A DNA stretch of 64,000 bases from the NCBI GenBank assembly GCA_009772985.1, contig WOUS01000001.1, positions 1 to 64,000 of the forward strand, in the 5' to 3' direction. Below are positions 31,257 to 39,132 of the stretch, in pieces. The notes under the pieces were generated by a model. That model was not told the DNA's origin. It saw only the letters and a list, made by a program, of their open reading frames with translations, and made no database searches. This DNA is from Anaerolineaceae bacterium (lineage in GTDB: Bacteria; Chloroflexota; Anaerolineae; Anaerolineales; Villigracilaceae). Every line of letters starts with the position of its first letter. The first letter of the stretch is position 1. A program made the translations under genes and the position numbers.

Positions 31257-31285
31257 ATTATACATGGATGGACGCCATGCGTCAA
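31257..31285 (-). promoter_or_regulatory. consensus promoter of the ten-gene signalling operon
   Basis: TTGACG (31285-31280), a 17-nt spacer and perfect TATAAT (31262-31257), on the minus strand. Predicted start ~31250, giving a 40-nt leader to the DUF4388 ATG. No other comparable promoter was seen in the short gaps of the unit. Confidence 0.85.
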
Positions 31286-31380
31286 AGGGCAGTCGCCATC
31301 AAATCCGCAGGTAACATCCATCAACACATCGTGGGAAAAGTGGAACTTTAACTCCAGCGCTTTCGCCTGCGGTGTATGCT

Positions 31381-31409
31381 AACAAAACGCTCCCCGAGGC
31401 CGGGGAGCG
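31381..31409 (-). terminator. terminator of the pst-phoU unit
   Basis: 9-bp perfect stem CGCTCCCCG with its complement (31388-31409), 4-nt loop, then TTTTGTT on the minus strand. It lies about 110 nt past the phoU stop. The rest of the 31211-31517 gap holds the operon promoter at 31257-31285 and no gene that I can support. Confidence 0.85.
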
Positions 31410-31517
31410 TCGCATTGGATAACGCGTCCGCTTAAGGCAAACCTGCCCGGCGCGAGGGCCGGTCTGGCCGGGATATGCTCATCAGCGGAACGAATTTCAT
31501 GCGGGAATGATCCTTTC

Positions 31518-32192
31518 CTACTTGCTGTTTTCGTCGTCGGTGGCCCTGATCTCTTTCATCTCGCCGGTGGCGATGAACACCGTCCGCTCGCAGATGTTGG
31601 TGACGCGGTCGGCGACGCGTTCGAGGTTGTGGGCCACCCACAGGAGCCAGTTGGCGCGCTCGATGGTCTTGGCGTCCTGGATGACGAACATCATCAACTC
31701 GTGATAGACCTGGGTGTAGAGGTTGTCCACCTCGTCGTCTTCGAGCGGGATGGCCCGGGCGGCGTCCGCGTCTTCGTTGATGAAGGCGGTCAGGGCGCGG
31801 TGGAGCATATCGGCGCCCTTCTGCGCCATGCGCGGGATGTCAATCAGCGGCTTGAGCAGGGGCTGTTCGCCCATGCGGATGTTGATGGTGGCGATGCCTT
31901 TGGCGTAGTCGCCCATGCGCTCCAGTTCCCCCGAGACCTCGAGGATGGACGCCAGCAGGCGCAGGTCGTGCGCCATCGGCTGCTGGGTGGCAATGGCGAC
32001 CATGACCTGCTCCTCGATGGCGTAGCGCCTGGCATTGACCTGGAGGTCAATCTCATAGATGCGGCGGGAGGCGTCAATATCGCGCTTCTTGAGCGCCTCC
32101 ACCGAACCGACAATCTGCTGTTCGACCATGCTGCCCAGAACGAGCAGTTCATCTTTCAATTGCTGGATTTCTGTTTCGAAGGTTTTGCGCAT
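31518..32192 (-). CDS. phoU: phosphate signalling/transport regulator PhoU
   Basis: 224 aa, the usual PhoU length, all helical with two PhoU repeats. Motifs: ELLVLGSMVEQQIVGSVEAL, RRIYEIDLQVNARRYAIEEQ, the ELERMGDYAKGIA block in repeat 1 and HNLERVADRVTNICE in repeat 2. PhoU connects the Pst transporter with PhoR so that the kinase is silenced when phosphate is plentiful. ATG 32192 (start MRKTFETEIQQ) is chosen over an ATG at 32234 that lies upstream of the -10 box. Last gene of phoBR-pstSCAB-phoU; it also appears to have its own promoter. Confidence 0.93.
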   Translation of the reverse strand: MRKTFETEIQQLKDELLVLGSMVEQQIVGSVEALKKRDIDASRRIYEIDLQVNARRYAIEEQVMVAIATQQPMAHDLRLLASILEVSGELERMGDYAKGIATINIRMGEQPLLKPLIDIPRMAQKGADMLHRALTAFINEDADAARAIPLEDDEVDNLYTQVYHELMMFVIQDAKTIERANWLLWVAHNLERVADRVTNICERTVFIATGEMKEIRATDDENSK

Positions 32193-32223
32193 CGGGGGCC
32201 TCGCTTCTTTCGAGTGTCTGTTA

Positions 32224-32229
32224 ATTATA
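32224..32229 (-). promoter_or_regulatory. -10 box for phoU
   Basis: TATAAT on the minus strand in the 57-nt gap between pstB and phoU, ending 31 nt before the phoU ATG. The same box with the same spacing precedes the chimeric remnant at 38665-38781. No good -35 was found. Confidence 0.5.
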
Positions 32230-32249
32230 ACCATTTTCCGCCTCCCGAA

Positions 32250-33026
32250 CTACCCGAACCGCCCGGTGACGTAATCTTCGGTGCGCTTGTCGGAGGGGCG
32301 GGTGAAGATCTTGTTGGTGGCTTCGAACTCGATGACCGTGCCGGCGCGTGTCTCGCCGGTGAGCATCATCATGGCTGTATAGTCCGAGACGCGCGCTGCC
32401 TGCTGCATGTTGTGCGTCACAATGACGATGGTGTATTTCTGTTTGAGTTCCTGCATGAGTTCTTCAATTTTGAGCGTGGCAATCGGGTCGAGCGCCGAGG
32501 CGGGTTCATCCATCAGGATCACTTCCGGCTTGACGGCAATCGCACGCGCGATGCACAAGCGCTGCTGCTGTCCGCCGGAGAGCGACAGGCCGGACTGTTT
32601 GAGGATGTCCTTGACCTCGTCCCACAGCGCGGCCTGGCGCAGGGACGACTCGACCAGTTCGTCCATATCCCCTTTGAAGCCGTGGATGCGGGCTGCCCAG
32701 GCAACGTTCTCGTAGATGGATTTCGGGAACGGGTTGGCCTTCTGGAAGACCATCCCGATGCGGTAGCGGACCTCAACCGGGTCGACGTTTTTCTCGTAGA
32801 GGTTCTGTCCCTCGAACAACACTTCGCCGTGGATGTGCGTGTCAGGGACGAGTTCGTTCATGCGGTTGAACGCCCGCAGGAGCGTGGATTTTCCGCACCC
32901 CGAGGGGCCGATGATGGCAGTGATCTTGTGGCGCGGGATGTTGATATTGACGTCCGTCACGGCCATGAAGTTGCCGTAGAAGATGCTTAGGCTGCGGGTT
33001 TCGAAAACGGAATTAGTTTCTGTCAT
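32250..33026 (-). CDS. pstB: phosphate ABC transporter ATPase
   Basis: 258 aa. Hydrolyses ATP to drive phosphate uptake through PstCA. Walker [11 protein letters not shown]-loop [17 protein letters not shown] (a PstB hallmark), signature LSGGQQQRL, Walker [15 protein letters not shown]-loop [11 protein letters not shown], and the C-terminal [12 protein letters not shown]. The stop lies 57 nt before phoU. An 84-nt gap with a small palindrome (CCGACGTCTGGAGACATCGG) separates it from pstA. Confidence 0.96.
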   Translation of the reverse strand: MTETNSVFETRSLSIFYGNFMAVTDVNINIPRHKITAIIGPSGCGKSTLLRAFNRMNELVPDTHIHGEVLFEGQNLYEKNVDPVEVRYRIGMVFQKANPFPKSIYENVAWAARIHGFKGDMDELVESSLRQAALWDEVKDILKQSGLSLSGGQQQRLCIARAIAVKPEVILMDEPASALDPIATLKIEELMQELKQKYTIVIVTHNMQQAARVSDYTAMMMLTGETRAGTVIEFEATNKIFTRPSDKRTEDYVTGRFG

Positions 33027-33110
33027 GATTACTCCAATATGTTCGGACTCCGAAATCTCCAGATTTCTGAATTTTTATATCCGACGTCTGGAGACATCGG
33101 ACTCCTAAAA

Positions 33111-34370
33111 TTAATACTTGCGTGCAAAACGGTTGCGCAATACGATGGCGGCTGCGTTCAGGCTGAGGAGCATGGCGAGCAGGACGACGATGGCCGATGC
33201 CGCCAGGTGACGCCACTCAGCCTGCGGACGGGCTGTCCACTGGTAAATCTGGATGGGCAGGGTGGTGAACTTCGAGAACGGCCCGGAGGGGTCGATGCTG
33301 ATGGCTGTGGAGGCGCCGATCACCACCAGCGGCGCGGTCTCACCGATGGCGCGGCTGACGGCCAGGATGGTGCCGGTCAGAATGCCGGGGATGGCGTTTG
33401 GCAAAACGTGGAACCAGACCGTCTGCCACTTCGTTGCGCCCAGTCCGTAACTGGCCTTGCGCAGGGATTGCGGGACGGAGCGGATGGCCTCCTGGGAGTT
33501 GATGATGATGACCGGGAGCACGAGCAGGCCCAGGGTCAGGCCCGCCGAAAGGATGGTGCGTCCGTTGGCGGTGGTCGGGTCAACCAGTCCGAAGAGCGCG
33601 CCGCTGGTCATTTTTTCCATCAGGCGGACGAAGATCGCCAGCCCAAGGATGCCGTAAATGATGGACGGCACGCCCGCCAGGTTGTTGATGTTGGTGCGGA
33701 TGAGACGGTTGAGCCAGTTATCGGCGGCGTATTCTTCGAGGTAGATGGCCGCCCCCACGCCCATCGGGAAGGCGAACAGGATGGTGATGAAGATCGTCCA
33801 CAGGGAGCCAAAGATGGCCGTGCGGATGCCCGCCGTAACCGCCTCGCTGGACTGCGGACGGGAAACAAAGTCAGTCGTCAGCCAGGAGATGAAAATCAGT
33901 TTATCGCCGGGATATTGTCCGGCGGCGTAGGTGCGGATCTCGCCGCTGCGTGTGACCGATTGCCACAGCGACCAGGTTTCCTGAACATCGTACTTGACGA
34001 GGCGTTCGATGACGATCCCGTACACTTCGGCCCGCGAACGGTCGGCGAACGGTTTCTCGTTTTCGAGTTTGTTGTAGGCCCCGCGCGAGAGTTCGTTCTG
34101 AAGCAGGGACACCAGCTGGCCTTTGGTCTGGTCTTCGAGCGCGACACCGTCCACGGCAAAGGTAGCGGGATCGGTCTTGGCATGCAGGACAACGAACCCG
34201 AACGAACTGTCGAGGATGTTGAGCAGGAGCGCCGTCAACGCCAGGATGCCGATCACGGTCGAGGAAAGGAAGACCAGTTGCCAGGTCCGCCCGGCGCGGT
34301 TGCGGGATGGGAGATTGGAGAGCAGAGAACTGCTCTCTGTTCTCTTTTTTCTGTTCTCTGTGTTTTTCAT
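33111..34370 (-). CDS. pstA: phosphate ABC transporter permease, PstA type, with extra external domain
   Basis: 419 aa, well above the ~280-300 aa of typical PstA. The core has six membrane spans with [31 protein letters not shown], the ABC-docking loop [15 protein letters not shown] and [13 protein letters not shown]. The extra ~110 residues (about 60-170) lie between span 1 and span 2, presumably outside the cell. The first ~20 residues ([14 protein letters not shown]) are translated from a palindromic repeat (GAGAGCAG/CTGCTCTC), so the true N-terminus may be shorter. Overlaps pstC by 4 nt. Confidence 0.93.
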   Translation of the reverse strand: MKNTENRKKRTESSSLLSNLPSRNRAGRTWQLVFLSSTVIGILALTALLLNILDSSFGFVVLHAKTDPATFAVDGVALEDQTKGQLVSLLQNELSRGAYNKLENEKPFADRSRAEVYGIVIERLVKYDVQETWSLWQSVTRSGEIRTYAAGQYPGDKLIFISWLTTDFVSRPQSSEAVTAGIRTAIFGSLWTIFITILFAFPMGVGAAIYLEEYAADNWLNRLIRTNINNLAGVPSIIYGILGLAIFVRLMEKMTSGALFGLVDPTTANGRTILSAGLTLGLLVLPVIIINSQEAIRSVPQSLRKASYGLGATKWQTVWFHVLPNAIPGILTGTILAVSRAIGETAPLVVIGASTAISIDPSGPFSKFTTLPIQIYQWTARPQAEWRHLAASAIVVLLAMLLSLNAAAIVLRNRFARKY

Positions 34371-35335
34371 TCGTACACCTCGCGGAAACGGCGTACAAAT
34401 CGTTGGCTGATGATGTTCAGGGTCAGGGTCATGAAGAACAGCATGAGACCGATGGCGAAGATGCTGTTGTAGTCAATCGAGTCGTAACTCAGGTCGCCGC
34501 CCGAAATGCGGACGATGTGCCCCGTCATGGTCTCGGCGGCCTTGAACGGGTTGAGGGTGAAGTTGGGACCAGCGCCTGCCGCCACGGCCACGATCATCGT
34601 CTCGCCGATGGCGCGGCTGATGCCCAGGATGACCGCCGCGGCGATGCCCGAAAGCGCCGCCGGGAGCACGATCTTGATTGCCACTTCGAGTTTGGTGGCG
34701 CCCAGTCCGTAGGCGGCTTCCCGCAGGGAGCGCGGCACGGCGTTCAGGGCGTCTTCGCTGATGGAAGCGATCAGCGGCAGGATCAGGATGCCCATCACCA
34801 GCCCGGCGGAACCGGTGTTGTAGATGTCCACGATCCCGCTGCCGAAAATGGTGCGCAGCAGCGGCGTGACGAAGGTCAGCGCAAAATACCCGTAAACGAT
34901 GGTCGGGATGCCTGCCAGGATTTCGAGCGCCGGTTTGAGCGTGTTGCGCGTTTTCTTGCTGGCGTACTCGGAAAGATAAATTGCTGCCGCCAGCCCGAGC
35001 GGGATGGCGATCAGCATGGCGATGGCGGTCGTGACCAGCGTGGCGCTGACCAACGGCAGGATGCCAAACTCGTTGATGTGCGGCTGCCATTGCGTTCCGG
35101 TCAGGAACTTCCAGATATTCACTTCCGGCAGGCGGAAGAACAACCAGGCTTCCTTGCCCAGTTCGTAGACAATTCCCAGCGTGGTAAAGATCGAGAAAAA
35201 ACCGGCAAAAAACAATAAGGACTGGATAACATTCTCGCCCGGCCGCTTCCGCCGTTTCAGATTCATGGCGGGGCGTTCGGGACCTGGAGCCTGGTTCAAA
35301 CCATTGACGTTTTTCTTTGCCATAGCAATACTCAT
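34367..35335 (-). CDS. pstC: phosphate ABC transporter permease, PstC type
   Basis: 322 aa, six membrane spans after a basic cytoplasmic tail. Key blocks: [49 protein letters not shown], the coupling loop [16 protein letters not shown] and [17 protein letters not shown]. Forms the phosphate channel with PstA. The start ATG 35335 has no clear ribosome binding site; ATG 35323 (MAKKNVNG) is an alternative. A strong stem-loop lies just upstream, between it and pstS. Confidence 0.95.
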   Translation of the reverse strand: MSIAMAKKNVNGLNQAPGPERPAMNLKRRKRPGENVIQSLLFFAGFFSIFTTLGIVYELGKEAWLFFRLPEVNIWKFLTGTQWQPHINEFGILPLVSATLVTTAIAMLIAIPLGLAAAIYLSEYASKKTRNTLKPALEILAGIPTIVYGYFALTFVTPLLRTIFGSGIVDIYNTGSAGLVMGILILPLIASISEDALNAVPRSLREAAYGLGATKLEVAIKIVLPAALSGIAAAVILGISRAIGETMIVAVAAGAGPNFTLNPFKAAETMTGHIVRISGGDLSYDSIDYNSIFAIGLMLFFMTLTLNIISQRFVRRFREVYE

Positions 35336-35346
35336 TCAAGCGTGTG

Positions 35347-35375
35347 CCTTCCCCCCTCTTGAGGAGGGGGGAAGG
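35347..35375. repeat. perfect stem-loop between pstS and pstC
   Basis: 12-bp perfect stem CCTTCCCCCCTC with its complement around a 5-nt loop, with no T run. It lies in the pst mRNA 36 nt after the pstS stop, where it could protect the abundant pstS message from 3' decay or reduce read-through into pstC. Confidence 0.75.
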
Positions 35376-35410
35376 TCATGAGAGGTAGGAAGCTCGAACT
35401 TCCTTTTGTA

Positions 35411-36454
35411 TTACTTGCCGACGGCGGTGCGCCAGATGTTGAGGGCTTCGTCGAGGGCAGCCTGGCTGGCGGGGAAATAACCGACATCCAGGATCTCGTT
35501 GTTGACATTGGTCAGGTAGAAGTAGATGAATGCGGCTACCTGGGGTTTCTCCTGCATGATCTGGGCCGTCGAGTAGATGTACAACGGGCGGGAGATCGGG
35601 TAGGAGTTGTCTTCGGCGGTCTGGGCATTCGGAGCAACGCTTTCCACGGAGAGCACGGTCAGTTTGTCGGCATTTTCCTGGTAGTAAGCGAAGCCGAAGA
35701 AACCGATGGCATACGGGCTGCCTTCCACACCCTGCACCAGAACGTTGTCGTCTTCGGACATCTGCAGGTTTTTGGCGGCCAGGATGGCGGCCTCGCCCAG
35801 GGCAATGTCGGCTTTCCCGTCAGCATTCTTGTTGGCCGGCGCCATGATGGCTTCCACGAAGTAGTCGAAGGTGCCGGAGTCGGTGCCGGGGATGAAGCGC
35901 TGGATGGGTTCGGCGGGCCACTCGGGGCGCACGTCCGACCACTTCTCGGCGGTGGAGAAAATCAGGGCCAGTTCGACTTTGGTCACATCGGTGACGAAAG
36001 TATTGTCCTTGCTGACGACGATGGCCAGGGCGTCGGTGCCAACGCGGAATTGCAGGGGTTCGCGGCCAATGGCCTGGCAGGCCTCGACTTCACTGGTCTT
36101 GATGGCACGCGAAGCATTGGCGATGTCGGTCTCACCGTTGACACAGAAGCGCTCGAAACCGGCGCCGGAGCCGATGCTGTCGATGGTGATGGAACCGGTG
36201 TAGCCTTCTTCGCTGAAGCGCTGCGACATGCGCTCGGAGAGCGGGAAGACGGTGGAGGAACCGGCGGAGACAATGTCACCCGTCACGTTCTCGGGCAGGT
36301 ACATCGCCATCGGGTCCACAGTGGGGATGATGGTGGGAGCGGTGGTCGGATCGAGGACCGGTTCGGCGACCGGAGTGGAAGCGGGGCCGCAGGCGCTCAA
36401 CACGAGCACGGCAGCCATCAGGACGAACAGGGAAACACTTAAATTTTTACGCAT
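35411..36454 (-). CDS. pstS: phosphate-binding lipoprotein PstS
   Basis: 347 aa. Signal peptide with lipobox LVLSAC, a short Pro/Thr linker, then the periplasmic-binding fold: VSAGSSTVFPLSERM (phosphate-contacting loop), IGSGAGFERFCVNGETDIANASR and FIPGTDSGTFDYFVEA, all typical of PstS. Captures inorganic phosphate outside the membrane. ATG 36454 is preceded by AAAAGGAG. The upstream region holds a Pho-box-like array, so induction by phosphate starvation is expected. It follows phoR on the same strand after a 241-nt gap. Confidence 0.96.
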   Translation of the reverse strand: MRKNLSVSLFVLMAAVLVLSACGPASTPVAEPVLDPTTAPTIIPTVDPMAMYLPENVTGDIVSAGSSTVFPLSERMSQRFSEEGYTGSITIDSIGSGAGFERFCVNGETDIANASRAIKTSEVEACQAIGREPLQFRVGTDALAIVVSKDNTFVTDVTKVELALIFSTAEKWSDVRPEWPAEPIQRFIPGTDSGTFDYFVEAIMAPANKNADGKADIALGEAAILAAKNLQMSEDDNVLVQGVEGSPYAIGFFGFAYYQENADKLTVLSVESVAPNAQTAEDNSYPISRPLYIYSTAQIMQEKPQVAAFIYFYLTNVNNEILDVGYFPASQAALDEALNIWRTAVGK

Positions 36455-36502
36455 TTTTTCTTTTCTCCTTTTGATTTTTTCTACGCTGCCAGTTTATCAG
36501 GC

Positions 36503-36546
36503 CGTGTTTAATGCCCGGAGAACAATTGTTTAACGTTTGGTTAAAG
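36503..36546 (-). promoter_or_regulatory. tandem 11-bp Pho-box-like array upstream of pstS
   Basis: On the minus strand four consecutive 11-mers: CTTTAACCAAA, CGTTAAACAAT, TGTTCTCCGGG and CATTAAACACG. Units 1, 2 and 4 share the TTAAAC/TTTAAC core. An 11-bp period is the spacing of PhoB/PhoP recognition units. A -10-like GATAAA follows. PhoB is encoded just upstream, so it is the likely binder. Confidence 0.55.
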
Positions 36547-36550
36547 TTGC

Positions 36551-36680
36551 CCCGGACAAGTCTACAGACTTGTCCCACTTAAACATTTTCGGCCAGGGAG
36601 CGATCCCTAGCCGAAATTCGTAAGTCGGATTGAAAATCCGACAGCCGGACTGCCGACCGGCCGGATTGCCAATCCGACCT
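36551..36680. repeat. cluster of short palindromic repeats
   Basis: GGACAAGTCTACAGACTTGTCCC at 36554 onward, then CGGATTG/AATCCG and CCGGATTGCCAATCCG units to about 36678. Same construction (arms around GCC or CTATAG-like centres) as repeats at 6595, 55800 and the array at 63576. Confidence 0.65.
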
Positions 36681-36695
36681 GCCTCCATCCTTCTG

Positions 36696-37919
36696 TCAGA
36701 ACAACGGGATCGTGAAGAAAAACGCGCTCCCCCGCCCCTCCACGCTCTCCACCCAAATTTTGCCGCCGTGCGCCTCGACGATGTGGCGGGCAATCGAAAG
36801 CCCCAGCCCGGTCCCGCCGCCGGAGCGCGCCCGGTCCGACTTGTAGAAACGCTCGAAGACGCGCTCCAGGTCATCCTCCGGAATGCCCGCGCCGGTATCC
36901 TTCACCGCGAACCGGACGAACTCGCCATCATTTTCCGCGGACAAAATAACCGCCCCGCCCGGACCCGTGAACTTGACCGCGTTGTGGATGAGGTTGACCA
37001 GCACCTGTTCCAGCCGCGCCGTATCCCCCCGGACCGTGGACAGGCCCGCGGCGGCCTCCACCGTCAGTTCTAGCCCGGCGCGCTCGGCCTGCATCCGCAT
37101 CCGCTCGGCCGCCGAGTGGAGCAGCCTGGCCGGGTCCACCGCGGCCAGTTCGAGCGGCACCTGCCCCGACTCAATGCGGGTCAGTTCGAGCAGTTCCTGC
37201 GCCATCTGGGTCAGGGCGTCCACCTCGATTTCGATGCGCCCCAGGAAGCGCGGCGCGGCTTGCGGGTCGTCCAGCGCGCCGTCGCGCAGGGTCTCGGTCA
37301 GCGCCTTGAGGGAGGCCAGCGGGGTGCGCAGTTCGTGGGAAATGTTCGAGATGAAATCGCGGCGCACGGTCTCGAGGCGGCGGACGCGGGTCAGGTCTTG
37401 CACGAGCAGGAGCGAGCCGCCGGTTTGGCGGTCGGGCAGGGCAAAGAGTTGCAGGAACTGGCGGCGGGCAGGCAGTTCCACCGTCTCGCTCTGCGCTTCG
37501 CCGGTTTCGCAGCAGCGCTGCCAGGCTTCCACCAACTGGTACTGGCGCAGCACTTCGGCCACCCTCCGCCCGGCTTGCGCGCCAAAGATGCGCCCGGCGG
37601 CCGGGTTCATGAATGTGACCTGGCCGTCGGCGTCGGCGATCAGCACGCCGTCGGTCATCTGTTCGAGCACGGAGGCCAGTTTGGCGCGCTCGGCCTCCAC
37701 CGACGATAGTTGGGTATTGAACGCGGCCGACAGCCCGTTGACGGCATTGGAGAATTCTTCGAGTCCGGGGACATCCGCCGGCAGGTCCGTCCCCTCGGCG
37801 GCGCGGCGGATGGTGACGGCGTAAGCGTCCAGCCGGCGGTGCAGGCGGAGATAACGCCAGGCCACCCAGCCAAGCGCCAGCAAAGCAACGATCAAGCCAG
37901 CCAAAAGGAGGTAGTTCAT
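36696..37919 (-). CDS. phoR: phosphate-responsive sensor histidine kinase
   Basis: 407 aa. One N-terminal transmembrane helix (about 3-24) with no external domain, a linker (about 25-70), a PAS domain (about 75-170, [23 protein letters not shown]), HisKA with [14 protein letters not shown] (His about 193) and HATPase ([31 protein letters not shown]). Position next to phoB and pstS, with phoU downstream, identifies it as PhoR, which senses phosphate through PstSCAB-PhoU rather than directly. ATG 37919 overlaps the phoB stop (ATGA). Confidence 0.93.
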   Translation of the reverse strand: MNYLLLAGLIVALLALGWVAWRYLRLHRRLDAYAVTIRRAAEGTDLPADVPGLEEFSNAVNGLSAAFNTQLSSVEAERAKLASVLEQMTDGVLIADADGQVTFMNPAAGRIFGAQAGRRVAEVLRQYQLVEAWQRCCETGEAQSETVELPARRQFLQLFALPDRQTGGSLLLVQDLTRVRRLETVRRDFISNISHELRTPLASLKALTETLRDGALDDPQAAPRFLGRIEIEVDALTQMAQELLELTRIESGQVPLELAAVDPARLLHSAAERMRMQAERAGLELTVEAAAGLSTVRGDTARLEQVLVNLIHNAVKFTGPGGAVILSAENDGEFVRFAVKDTGAGIPEDDLERVFERFYKSDRARSGGGTGLGLSIARHIVEAHGGKIWVESVEGRGSAFFFTIPLF

Positions 37920-38632
37920 CCTTCGAACCGGTAGCCCCCGCCGCGCACGGTGACGATGCGCTCCGGGCTGGCGGCGTCCTTCTCGATCTTCTGCCGCAGC
38001 CAGCGCACATGGACATCCACCGTGCGGCTGTCGCCGATGTAGTCCCAACCCCAGACACGCTCGAGGATGAATTCGCGCGAGAGCATCTGGCCCTTGTGTT
38101 CGGCGAAGAAGACCAGCAGGTTGTACTCCTGCGGTTTGAGCGGGACGACCTGCCCCTCCTGCGTGACCTCGCGCCGGGTCTGGTCAATGGACAGAGTTCC
38201 GAAAGTTAGGACTTTATGCAGTTCTTCGGTCTCCGTTGTTTTGATCTTTCCCATTTCTTCACGGATGATCTGCGCGCGGCGCAACTGCGCCTTGACGCGC
38301 GCCAGTAGTTCGCGCATGGAGAACGGCTTGGTCAGGTAATCGTCCGCGCCGACCTCCAGCCCGACGACGCGGTCGATCTCGTCGTCGCGGGCGGTCAGCA
38401 TCAGGATGGGGACGGTCATTTCCTTGCGCAGGATCTTGCAGACCTCGAACCCGTCCAGACCGGGGAGCATGATGTCGAGCACGATCAGGTCGGGAGTCCG
38501 GGCACGCGCCGCTTCGAGGGCAAGACGCCCGTCGCCGACGGCTTGCACGTCATAGCCCTGTTTCTCCAGGTTGTAGACCAGCGTCTCCTGGAGGGATGGT
38601 TCGTCTTCAACGACGAGGATTTTTTCTGGCAT
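37916..38632 (-). CDS. phoB: phosphate regulon response regulator (OmpR/PhoB family)
   Basis: 238 aa. Receiver (about 1-120) with VVEDEPS, phosphoacceptor Asp in [13 protein letters not shown] and Lys in LTKPFS, then a winged-helix DNA-binding domain (about 140-238) with the [12 protein letters not shown] and [25 protein letters not shown] signatures. Activates pst genes when phosphorylated by PhoR. The stop overlaps the phoR start. A 38-residue PhoU-PstB chimeric ORF ends 32 nt upstream and its promoter probably also serves phoB. Confidence 0.95.
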   Translation of the reverse strand: MPEKILVVEDEPSLQETLVYNLEKQGYDVQAVGDGRLALEAARARTPDLIVLDIMLPGLDGFEVCKILRKEMTVPILMLTARDDEIDRVVGLEVGADDYLTKPFSMRELLARVKAQLRRAQIIREEMGKIKTTETEELHKVLTFGTLSIDQTRREVTQEGQVVPLKPQEYNLLVFFAEHKGQMLSREFILERVWGWDYIGDSRTVDVHVRWLRQKIEKDAASPERIVTVRGGGYRFEG

Positions 38633-38664
38633 ATCAATCTCAACCGGGCGGACGCTATCTGCCC

Positions 38665-38781
38665 CTACCCGAACCGTCCCTCCACATAATCCTCGGTACG
38701 CTTTACTTTCGGATGCGTGAAGAGTTCCTTACCGATGTTGCACTCCACCAGTTCGCCTTGCAATTCGAAGGTTTTGCGCAT
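38665..38781 (-). pseudogene. in-frame PhoU N-terminus / PstB C-terminus chimera (deletion scar)
   Basis: A 39-codon ORF starts with MRKTFE, identical to the first six residues of PhoU in this window. It then continues in frame as LQGELVE...[20 protein letters not shown], the C-terminus of a PstB close to the second-locus PstB (45955-46713). The leader is also copied from phoU: the -10 box and 31-nt spacing match, as does AAGCGAGG.CCCCG before the ATG. The simplest reading is a deletion or recombination inside a former phoU/pstB arrangement, leaving the promoter in place in front of phoB. Whether the peptide is made is unknown. Confidence 0.85.
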
Positions 38782-38812
38782 CGGGGACCTCGCTTTTTTC
38801 GATTGTGCGTTG

Positions 38813-38818
38813 ATTATA
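38813..38818 (-). promoter_or_regulatory. -10 box before the chimera, probably driving phoBR
   Basis: TATAAT on the minus strand, 31 nt before the chimera ATG, in a context homologous to the phoU leader (32192-32229). It is the nearest promoter-like signal upstream of phoB. Confidence 0.5.
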
Positions 38819-38888
38819 ATCTTTTTTCTACCGTGCATTTACGGGTAGTCTCCCCGGGGAGTGCGTTTTTCGAAATCATCCGTAAAAT

Positions 38889-39058
38889 TGAACCGCGAAG
38901 CGACGACCCCCAATCCCCCAAAATGCGGGGGACAGGCGAACGGGGGCAGGCGATCGCGAAGAAACCTTTATGGGCGCGAAGGAATCCTCTTCGCAATTTT
39001 CGGAAAACTTCGCGGCCGCCTGTCCCCGCACTTCGGGGACCGCTTCCTCGCGGTGAGA
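38889..39058. repeat. CGCGAAG-rich palindromic intergenic repeat
   Basis: Arms TGAACCGCGAAG and CTCGCGGTGAGAA enclose internal GATCGCGAAG, GCGCGAAGG, CTTCGC and CCCCCAAAATGCGGGGG-like palindromes. Second copy of the element at 4213-4326. It occupies most of the 38782-39132 gap, in which no gene is seen. Confidence 0.7.
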
Positions 39059-39132
39059 AATCGAACTGCACTCAATAGGGAGACCATCCATTTACGCGCG
39101 AGGCTCAAAATAGAATGCCGCTAACGACGCGC

